NCBI GenBank assembly: GCA_905215105.1
Contig: CAJMOI010000013.1
Location: forward strand, 1 to 24,104
DNA: 24,104 nucleotides
Direction of reading: 5' to 3'
Source of the DNA: an uncultured bacterium
Lineage (GTDB): Bacteria; Bacillota; Clostridia; Oscillospirales; Acutalibacteraceae
The position numbers and the translations under genes were made by a program. Below the pieces are notes generated by a model that did not search any database, had not been told where the DNA came from, and was given only the letters and a program-made list of their open reading frames with translations. Below, in pieces: positions 7,630 through 13,183 of the stretch (within the stretch, counting starts at the first letter, position 1; each line of letters opens with the position of its first letter).

Positions 7630-7706
7630 TGGCGCGCTGGAAGGGACTCGAACCCCTGACCTTCTGATTCGTAGTCAGACACTCTATCCAGCTGAGCTAC
7701 CAACGC
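7630..7706 (-). tRNA. tRNA-Arg (anticodon ACG)
   Basis: A 77-base cloverleaf on the minus strand with CCA encoded. The acceptor arms GCGTTGG and CCAGCGC pair. The D-arm contains AGCTCAGCTGGATAGAG, the anticodon arm is CTGAC-TACGAAT-CAG with anticodon ACG, and the T-arm contains GGTTCGAGTCC. ACG is normally deaminated to ICG and reads CGU/CGC/CGA. It is transcribed alone from a consensus promoter and followed directly by a terminator. Confidence 0.97.
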
Positions 7707-7731
7707 ATGTGCTGTTTGAAACAGCTTCATT

Positions 7732-7760
7732 ATTATAGCGCATGAATTACGATTTGTCAA
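7732..7760 (-). promoter_or_regulatory. Consensus sigma-A promoter for tRNA-Arg
   Basis: On the minus strand TTGACA (7760-7755), a 17-base spacer and TATAAT (7737-7732): both hexamers match the consensus exactly. The TGA stop of the upstream AraC-type gene (7759-7757) lies inside the -35 hexamer. Confidence 0.92.
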
Positions 7761-8641
7761 CTGCTTTTTTCGATTATTTTTGAATTTTTTTCCGGGCGGA
7801 ATTCTCCCGGAGACTGGCCCACGGTTTTTTTGAAAAGTCGGGAGAAATAATTGTAATCCTCAATCCCCACCTGCCGGCCCGCATCCATCAGCGGAACACC
7901 GCTTCGAATCAGCGCGGCGGCCCGGGTACACCGCATCCGGTTCAGATAACTGGTGACGGTGCAGCCGGTGTGTTTCCGGAAAATCCGGCACAAATAGGGC
8001 ACTGAAAGGCCGAATCTTGACGCCACAATCGGAAGAGAGGTTTCTTCCGGACGGTCATAGTGAGAAGCCAGATACAGCAGCACTTTTTTGACATGATCCA
8101 GAGAGGAATGCTCAAAGGATTCCGGCTCCCCGCTGGGCTGAACCGGTGCACAGCGAAGCAGATAGACAAAAATGCGGAATACACAGGCCTTTACCGCCAG
8201 CTCCATTCCCGGCCGGCACTGCTTCCACTCTTCGGAGAGCTCCCGAAATTGCTCCGACAGCGTTTTGTCGTGAAAAAATGCAGGCAGTCCCGGCAGCAGC
8301 TCCAGCAGCAGAGACTCGTAGCTTCGGCCCAGCGCCATCTCGGTTTCTCCTCGCAGTACATCGGGGTGAATCTGGATAATATCGTGTTGGGTTCCATCAA
8401 GAAATCTGGCGCCCCGGTGGGGAACGCAGCTGCTGACAAAGCCTACATCACCCGGGTACAGCCACTGCTGGACGCCGGCACAGTCCAGCAGCACACCGCC
8501 GCTGTGTACATAGTAAAATTCCAGCTCTTCATGCCAGTGAAAGTCGCAGCCGCTGCTGTTTCCGTCATTTCGGTGTTCAAATACCAGTACCGGCAGGTTC
8601 CGGTGCAGAATAGGAATGGTTTCGTGAGGAAAAAGTGCCAC
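7757..8641 (-). CDS. AraC-family transcriptional regulator
   Basis: A 294-aa cytoplasmic regulator. The N-terminal ~150 residues form a cupin-type sensor with the usual HWHEELEFYYV strand and a PGDVGFVSS motif. The C-terminal ~100 residues are a double helix-turn-helix AraC domain (ETSLPIVASRFGLSVPYLCR, then GIEDYNYFSRLFKKTVGQSP). This architecture is typical of regulators sensing sugars. The start is taken as GTG at 8641 because GGGAGGG stands 6 bases before it; the ATG at 8656 would place that site inside the coding sequence. It is divergent from the sulfatase gene with ~160 bases between starts, so the sulfatase is its probable target. Ligand unknown. Its stop codon overlaps the tRNA-Arg promoter. 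Confidence 0.9.
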   Translation of the reverse strand: MALFPHETIPILHRNLPVLVFEHRNDGNSSGCDFHWHEELEFYYVHSGGVLLDCAGVQQWLYPGDVGFVSSCVPHRGARFLDGTQHDIIQIHPDVLRGETEMALGRSYESLLLELLPGLPAFFHDKTLSEQFRELSEEWKQCRPGMELAVKACVFRIFVYLLRCAPVQPSGEPESFEHSSLDHVKKVLLYLASHYDRPEETSLPIVASRFGLSVPYLCRIFRKHTGCTVTSYLNRMRCTRAAALIRSGVPLMDAGRQVGIEDYNYFSRLFKKTVGQSPGEFRPEKNSKIIEKSS

Positions 8642-8802
8642 AGGGTTCCCTCCCATGCGTTTTAGTGGTTAAAATTGTGCTAGTTCTATATCAGAATACC
8701 TGTTTTCAAATGGTTTGTAAAGGGGTAAGATGTACAGTAGAAAGCGTTTCCTGTGGGGAAAGAACCGACAATTTTCCTCTGTCTGCAAAAGGAGTGAATC
8801 AT

Positions 8803-10254
8803 ATGAGAATTCTGTTTCTGGACATCGACACCCTTCGTCCCGACCATATGAGCTGTTACGGCTATGGCCGGAATACCACCCCCAATATGGATCAGGTTTG
8901 CGCCGAGGGCGTCCGCTTTGACAACTATTACTGCTCCGATGCACCCTGTCTGCCTTCCCGTGCGGCACTGGTCAGCGGTATGTTCGGCATCCGCAACGGC
9001 GCAGTGGGTCATGGCGGAAAGGCCGCAGACCGTTTTTCCTGCCGCCCCAGCCGTGATTTTACCAATCTGATTGATGACCAGTGCTTCCATCAAATTTTCC
9101 GTCACGCAGGCATGCACACCGCCTCCATCAGCACCTTTGCCGAGCGCCATTCTTCCTGGTGGTTCAACGCCGGTTTCAATGAGTGCTACAATGTTGGCGG
9201 ACGCGGCGGCGAGTCCGGCGAAAAAGTTCTGCCGGTAGCACTGGATTGGCTGGACCGCAACGGCGAAAAGGACAACTGGTTCCTCCATGTCCATTTCTGG
9301 GACCCCCATACCCCGTACCGTGCTCCGGCAGAGTTCGGAAATCCCTTTGAGAACGAGCCGCTGGACAGCTGGATTACCCCGGAGGTATTTGCGGAACACC
9401 GGAAGCATGTGGGCCCCCACTGCATCAATGAGCTGGGTATGTATAGTTCTGACCGGAACCCGGCAACTCCCCGCCAGCTGGGCAAGGCAGAAACCATGGA
9501 AGAGCTCAAGCAGGTCATGGACGGCTATGACTGCGGAATCCGCTATGCGGACAGCCTGATCGGCCAGATTTTTGACCGGCTGCGGGAGCAGGGTATCTAT
9601 GAGGACACCGCCATCATCATCACGGCTGACCACGGTGAAAACATGGGCGAGCTGGGCATTTATTCTGAGCACGCAACCGCCGATTATCCCACCTGTCGGA
9701 TTCCCTTTATCATCAAGTGGCCCGGCTGCCGCAAAGGCGGTGTAGACACCGGTCTGCACTATAATCTGGACGCCCTGCCCACCATGGCAGAGCTGCTGAA
9801 TGTGAAAAAGTCCGAATACTGGGACGGCGAAAGCTATGCGGCTTCCCTCTTTGAGGAAACAGATACCGGACGAGACAGCCTGGTGCTTTCTCAGATGGCC
9901 CATGTCTGCCAGCGTTCTGCCCGTTTCGGTGATTGGCTTTATGTCCGGACCATTCACGGTGGTTTCCATCTGTTTGACAAGGAAATGCTGTTCAATGTAA
10001 AGGAAGATCCTCATGAGCAGCACGACGTGAAAGACGAACATCCGGAGCTGTGCGCAAAGGGTGCAAAAATTATTATTGACTGGCAGGAAGACCAGATGAA
10101 GAAGTCGGAAAGCGACACTGATCCCATGTGGACCGTGTACAAGGACGGCGGCCCTTATCACACCTGGGGACATCTGGAAGAGTATGCACAGCGGCTGAGA
10201 GAAACCGGCCGTGCCGAGGGTGCGGAAGAGCTTCTGCGCCGTTACGGAAAATAA
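8803..10254 (+). CDS. Cys-type sulfatase (arylsulfatase family), probably cytoplasmic
   Basis: A 483-aa alkaline-phosphatase-superfamily sulfatase that would hydrolyse a sulfate ester from an unknown, probably carbohydrate, substrate. The metal-binding start LDIDTLRPDH (D7, D9) is followed by the modification motif C49-L-P-S-R. Cys49 would be converted to formylglycine, which in anaerobes requires a radical SAM maturase (anSME); none is in the window. Further active-site candidates are HFWDPHTPY (about 164-172) and TADHGE (D276, H277). No signal peptide is seen, so it acts inside the cell, presumably on imported sulfated sugars. The start at 8803 has AAAAGGAG at 8787-8794; the frame extends upstream to 8635 without a site. 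Pairing with the divergent AraC regulator suggests inducible expression. A mistaken sulfatase/phosphodiesterase sub-type cannot be excluded. Confidence 0.9.
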   Translation: MRILFLDIDTLRPDHMSCYGYGRNTTPNMDQVCAEGVRFDNYYCSDAPCLPSRAALVSGMFGIRNGAVGHGGKAADRFSCRPSRDFTNLIDDQCFHQIFRHAGMHTASISTFAERHSSWWFNAGFNECYNVGGRGGESGEKVLPVALDWLDRNGEKDNWFLHVHFWDPHTPYRAPAEFGNPFENEPLDSWITPEVFAEHRKHVGPHCINELGMYSSDRNPATPRQLGKAETMEELKQVMDGYDCGIRYADSLIGQIFDRLREQGIYEDTAIIITADHGENMGELGIYSEHATADYPTCRIPFIIKWPGCRKGGVDTGLHYNLDALPTMAELLNVKKSEYWDGESYAASLFEETDTGRDSLVLSQMAHVCQRSARFGDWLYVRTIHGGFHLFDKEMLFNVKEDPHEQHDVKDEHPELCAKGAKIIIDWQEDQMKKSESDTDPMWTVYKDGGPYHTWGHLEEYAQRLRETGRAEGAEELLRRYGK

Positions 10255-10275
10255 GACAGAATCCAGGCAGAAGGC

Positions 10276-10304
10276 TTGCATTCTGTGGGGAGTTTGGATA
10301 TAAT
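10276..10304 (+). promoter_or_regulatory. Strong promoter reading into the tRNA-Leu half
   Basis: TTGCAT (10276-10281), a 17-base spacer and TATAAT (10299-10304). The predicted start site (about 10311) falls inside the 5' arm of the sulfatase terminator. Transcripts from it would lack part of that arm and so could escape the terminator. Confidence 0.75.
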
Positions 10305-10337
10305 AAAGGGGCTGATGGGAAGCATCAGCCCCTTTTT
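10305..10337 (+). terminator. Terminator after the sulfatase gene
   Basis: AAGGGGCTGATG (10306-10317) pairs with CATCAGCCCCTT (10323-10334) around a 5-base loop and runs into TTTTT. The TATAAT of the tRNA-Leu promoter abuts its left side. Confidence 0.88.
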
Positions 10338-10339
10338 CG

Positions 10340-10379
10340 GCGGATATGGTGGAATTGGCAGACACGCCAAATTTAGGTG
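10340..10379 (+). pseudogene. 5' half of a tRNA-Leu (UAG), 3' half missing
   Basis: GCGGATATGG, the D-arm TGGAATTGGCAGAC and the anticodon region CCAAATTTAGGT match the 5' half of a bacterial tRNA-Leu with anticodon TAG, and align with the intact copy at 10741. After the anticodon loop the match stops: the 3' anticodon strand (expected TTTGG), variable arm, T-arm and CCA are absent, replaced by a small inverted repeat AGGTG-CTGT-CACCT (about 10374-10387). It lies directly behind a strong promoter. The likely reading is an ancestral tRNA gene broken by insertion or deletion within the anticodon loop; a functional half-tRNA RNA is also possible. Confidence 0.7.
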
Positions 10380-10435
10380 CTGTCACCTTAGTAAGGATTT
10401 TTTGATTTGATATCGTAAGCGGGAGGGAACGTTAT

Positions 10436-10597
10436 ATGGCCAGAAAAATTAGAAGCGATATTAAAATCGGAAATTTGGAAAAGAAATTGGGTATCCCTGC
10501 CGGCTCATTTAGGCATCCTAATGGTCGCGATATGCGGAGTGATAAATTATTGGGGACTCTCAGAAAAGAAATGGAAAAACAGAGCAAGAGAAAATAA
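10436..10597 (+). CDS. Small basic 53-aa protein, function unknown
   Basis: ATG at 10436 is preceded by GGGAGGG (10421-10427), a strong ribosome binding site. The product is very basic and has two related segments: RSDIKIGNLEKKLG near the N-terminus and RSDKLLGTLRKEME near the C-terminus. They are linked by IPAGSFRHPNGRDM. The internal duplication and conserved-looking linker argue for a real protein, perhaps nucleic-acid-binding. No family was recognised. It sits between the broken and intact tRNA-Leu genes and has its own downstream terminator, so it is probably expressed from the 10276 promoter or one nearby. Its short length limits certainty. Confidence 0.6.
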   Translation: MARKIRSDIKIGNLEKKLGIPAGSFRHPNGRDMRSDKLLGTLRKEMEKQSKRK

Positions 10598-10636
10598 TTT
10601 CCCCTTTTTCTAATTTTATATGTAATTCCCTGTGTA

Positions 10637-10658
10637 AAAGCAGGCACGGCCTGTTTTT
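10637..10658 (+). terminator. Terminator after the 53-aa gene
   Basis: CAGGC-ACG-GCCTG (10641-10653), strengthened by flanking A-run/T-run pairing, followed by TTTTT. It should isolate the small gene from the downstream tRNA-Leu. Confidence 0.65.
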
Positions 10659-10740
10659 ATAGATGCGTAGATGCGGGTCAAGTGCAACGCTTCGCCTCGG
10701 ATATCCCCTCTCCGAGTAAAAATAGAGGGAAACTGAATAT

Positions 10741-10825
10741 GCGGGTATGGCGGAATTGGCAGACGTGCAGGATTTAGGTTCCTGTGCCGCAAGGCGTGTG
10801 GGTTCGACCCCCACTACCCGTACCA
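10741..10825 (+). tRNA. tRNA-Leu (anticodon TAG)
   Basis: An 85-base type II tRNA. The acceptor arms GCGGGTA/TACCCGT pair with a terminal G-U. The D-arm contains GGCGGAATTGGCAGAC, the anticodon arm is CAGGA-TTTAGGT-TCCTG (anticodon TAG), the long variable arm is TGCCGCAAGGCG, and the T-arm contains GGGTTCGACCCCC, ending in encoded ACCA. No convincing own promoter was found in the 80 bases upstream, which instead hold a small hairpin CTCGGA...TCCGAG (10696-10716). The ATPase gene begins 30 bases after its 3' end. Confidence 0.96.
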
Positions 10826-10855
10826 ATTTCTTGATTATAGTTCGGAAGTGAATAA

Positions 10856-12499
10856 ATGAAAAAATTTATTGATATAGAATTTCCAAAAGAAGCCGCAGAC
10901 AATTATTATCAAAATCGGACAAAAGCCCAGATAGACGATTTTATATACATCGATAAAGAATGGTACGATCGTATATTTGAGCCGAGCACCTATTATATTC
11001 TCGGTTCAAAGGGAAGTGGAAAAACTCTCTATGCCGCTTATATGTGCGGAGGCATTCGCAAAAACACACTTTCCAAATCATATACTATAGATGTTGGTGA
11101 CTACGGCAGATTAATTCGAATGAAAGTAGCTCATCATCTGGATTTTACCGAATATCTTACCATGTGGAAAGTAATTCTTTTGCAGAAGTTTTTGTTGGGA
11201 ATTGATGCAGGAGAGATAACTTTTTGGGGAAGGACAAAAAATTTTAGAGAAATTCAGGATACAATTAGCGAGTTCTTTGGAGACGATGTTACAAGTGATT
11301 CATTTAATCCCGTAACTGTAATAGATAGTTTTTCCAAGCAAGCAGAGGTTACGCATTATATCAACAGTCAAGTAAACTTTGGCACCACTGAGCGCAATAC
11401 AGCACTTTCCCTTTCGTATTGCGGTAACGCTCAAGACAAAATTGCCGAACAAAACGGAAGTTCCATAGAACAAACGAGTTTAGTCTATAAGGATACATGG
11501 TTACGAGCGATAAATGCATTTCGAAAAACGATTGAAAAAGTCTCATTGAAGTATAACCATTATCTATTCGTTGATGGACTTGACGTGCGTCCAGCCGGAA
11601 TTGATCCAATTGAATATGGCGAGTGTATTGGTGCACTGGTTCGTGCTGTTTTTGAGTTAAACACTAAACTGCTGGGTAATATCAAGCGAAAAGATAAGTG
11701 CAATTTAAAAATTGTTGCACTTACAAGAACTGATATTTTTCTGAATTCAAATTTAGTGAATGTCACAAGTTGCATCAATGACAACTGCGTCGAACTGGAT
11801 TGGACGTATAGTAACGAAAATGAATTCCGCTATTCTGCACTGTATAAGATGATGAATCGTGTTTTGGGTTGGGATGGGCTAAGTGATAAGAAACCATCTG
11901 ACATCTATTTAGGATTTACTATGCCATATCCAAAGAACCGGCCTCTAAAAGCAGATATGTATATCCAACGCTTATCAAGATTGCGTCCGCGAGATATTGT
12001 AAAACTGTTGCAATTAATTCAAACACAGTGCAAAAAGCGGGGAATTGAAAACCCAAACTCCACACTTTTAGACTCTTCTGAACTTATTGCTCAGTATTCT
12101 AATTACTATACAGACCAAGTAAAATCAGAAATGATGTTTAGATTTTCCAATAATACAATCAAAAGTATATTTGAACTTGTGAAAACCATAAACACAAATA
12201 TTATCTCGGAAAATAGATTTGAATCGCTCTACAAACAACATTGCGGTCATTATCCCGAATTCCGTGATATCTTCAAGAATCATCGAGAGCTAATAGACTT
12301 TTTATTTTCTCTTGATGTTATTGGATGGACAGAGGTAGTGGGCGATGGACGAAAAAATATGCATTGGCATTACCGTGAGGTAAAAGCAATTGATGAGACA
12401 TACCAATTGCCCTGGGCGCGTTTTGATAACGCAGTTACTCCGCAATTAGTAATTCACAGAGGTGCATGTAAACATATTGTTGGCATTGCTAAGCGGTAG
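10856..12499 (+). CDS. P-loop ATPase, candidate defence or mobile-element cargo protein
   Basis: A 547-aa cytoplasmic protein with Walker A GSKGSGKT (50-57) and a Walker B-like YLFVDGLD (236-243). A sensor-1-like KIVALTRTDIF (285-294) follows, and an arginine-rich LSRLRPRDIVKLLQLIQ (374-390) resembles sensor-2/arginine-finger helices of STAND/AAA-type ATPases. The order resembles the stand-alone 'Sll1717-family' / FunZ-like P-loop ATPases (from memory, not checked). The C-terminal ~110 residues (FLFSLDVIGWTEVVGDG) may form a winged helix. No nuclease or membrane effector is visible. GGAAGTG (10844-10850) is the ribosome binding site. Codons are much AT-richer than in flanking core genes and the gene lies directly behind a tRNA, both signs of horizontal transfer. 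ATPase fold is secure; role is not. Confidence 0.85.
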   Translation: MKKFIDIEFPKEAADNYYQNRTKAQIDDFIYIDKEWYDRIFEPSTYYILGSKGSGKTLYAAYMCGGIRKNTLSKSYTIDVGDYGRLIRMKVAHHLDFTEYLTMWKVILLQKFLLGIDAGEITFWGRTKNFREIQDTISEFFGDDVTSDSFNPVTVIDSFSKQAEVTHYINSQVNFGTTERNTALSLSYCGNAQDKIAEQNGSSIEQTSLVYKDTWLRAINAFRKTIEKVSLKYNHYLFVDGLDVRPAGIDPIEYGECIGALVRAVFELNTKLLGNIKRKDKCNLKIVALTRTDIFLNSNLVNVTSCINDNCVELDWTYSNENEFRYSALYKMMNRVLGWDGLSDKKPSDIYLGFTMPYPKNRPLKADMYIQRLSRLRPRDIVKLLQLIQTQCKKRGIENPNSTLLDSSELIAQYSNYYTDQVKSEMMFRFSNNTIKSIFELVKTINTNIISENRFESLYKQHCGHYPEFRDIFKNHRELIDFLFSLDVIGWTEVVGDGRKNMHWHYREVKAIDETYQLPWARFDNAVTPQLVIHRGACKHIVGIAKR

Positions 12500-12516
12500 G
12501 TTTCTATTCCCTGTTT

Positions 12517-12549
12517 TAGCGGTTGCTGTAGTGATCGCTATTTTTTTTT
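12517..12549 (+). terminator. Terminator after the P-loop ATPase gene
   Basis: TAGCGGTTGC (12517-12526) pairs with GTGATCGCTA (12531-12540), including wobble pairs, around a TGTA loop and is followed by nine T. Located 18 bases after the stop codon. Confidence 0.8.
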
Positions 12550-12952
12550 CTATAATTATTTCATTAACTTGTTGTTACAGCTCCTGAATTCTTTTCTGTA
12601 ACGACAAAATGTGGGCATCGAGGACCGGTTTCCTCAACGCCCACATTTATTTTGCTGTTTTGCAAGTTATTTCCTTACAACGAATCAATCGTTCGCAATG
12701 ATTGTAGGAATCTCCTATACGTTAAAAATAGCCGTGAAGGTTTCCTTTCCACTGATTGAGCCTGGGCAGTTTTTATCTTCTGACAAAATCAGAATTTTTG
12801 ATTCTCCCTGAGCCTCGGAAGTTTTGGATGGTTTTTACAGGGCAGGGGGAAAGGGTGCAAAAAAAGATCGGGAGAAATGTTAAAAAAAGCCGTCGATTTT
12901 TACCCGATATCCTGAAATTTTCTGAAACCATATACGCTTTGAAAAGAGTATT
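12550..12952. other. AT-rich intergenic region with no credible gene
   Basis: About 400 bases between the ATPase terminator and the first PEP carboxykinase promoter. It holds a hairpin at 12607-12648, an imperfect dyad around 12673-12708 (CCTTACAA...TTGTAGG) and AT-rich runs. The only open frames are short and lack ribosome binding sites. No copy of the tRNA-Leu 3' end was found here, so no right-hand attachment site could be identified. Confidence 0.5.
12607..12648. terminator. Large hairpin, possibly a bidirectional terminator
   Basis: AAATGTGGGC (12607-12616) pairs with GCCCACATTT (12639-12648), with an inner GAGGA/TCCTC stem. T-rich sequence follows on the plus strand and a shorter T-run on the minus strand. 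No gene end is adjacent, so what it terminates is unclear; it may mark the right edge of the accessory locus. Confidence 0.5.
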
Positions 12953-12981
12953 TTGCATATTTATTCTTATTTTTCTATAAA
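12953..12981 (+). promoter_or_regulatory. Upstream candidate promoter for PEP carboxykinase
   Basis: TTGCAT (12953-12958), a 17-base spacer and TATAAA (12976-12981). It lies about 200 bases upstream of the start codon and 72 bases upstream of the second candidate. Confidence 0.5.
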
Positions 12982-13024
12982 AAGAAAAATGTGCCAAAAC
13001 TTTAACAATTTCACAATTTGGACA

Positions 13025-13053
13025 TTGATTTCTTTTTCGCTATCGGGTACAAT
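13025..13053 (+). promoter_or_regulatory. Proximal promoter for PEP carboxykinase
   Basis: TTGATT (13025-13030), a 17-base spacer and TACAAT (13048-13053). It gives a leader of about 125 bases that includes a small stem GGAGT...ACTCC (about 13100-13118). Confidence 0.6.
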
Positions 13054-13183
13054 GGTATCAGCCATAAATTCGATTTTTTACGGCGCTGTATGTATGTTTA
13101 GAGGAGTCCGGCACACTCCGGGTTCTTCCAATATACCGCATAATTTTAAATGTTTTGGCCATTGGGCCGGAAGGAGAAAAATT

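Noticed and set aside
7557..7760. Open frame containing VAQLDRVSDYESEGQGFESLP
   Set aside because: This is the translation of tRNA-Arg and its flanks, a well-known spurious ORF.
8739..8752. cre-like site AGAAAGCGTTTCCT before the sulfatase gene
   Set aside because: It matches the catabolite-repression consensus only partly (both end bases differ) and no regulator evidence exists in the window.
8686..10386. Long antisense open frame across the sulfatase gene
   Set aside because: Codon-bias shadow; it crosses promoter, terminator and tRNA-like DNA and resembles no family.
10380..10740. Group I intron interrupting tRNA-Leu
   Set aside because: Group I introns do occur in the anticodon loop of tRNA-Leu, but the matching 3' half of this tRNA is not found downstream and the next tRNA-Leu is complete; no conserved intron core was recognised.
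10560..10826. Minus-strand open frame containing VGVEPTRLAAQEPKS
   Set aside because: Antisense translation of tRNA-Leu, another common spurious ORF.
12611..12811. 66-codon open frame after the ATPase gene
   Set aside because: It begins within a hairpin, has no ribosome binding site and encodes nothing recognisable.
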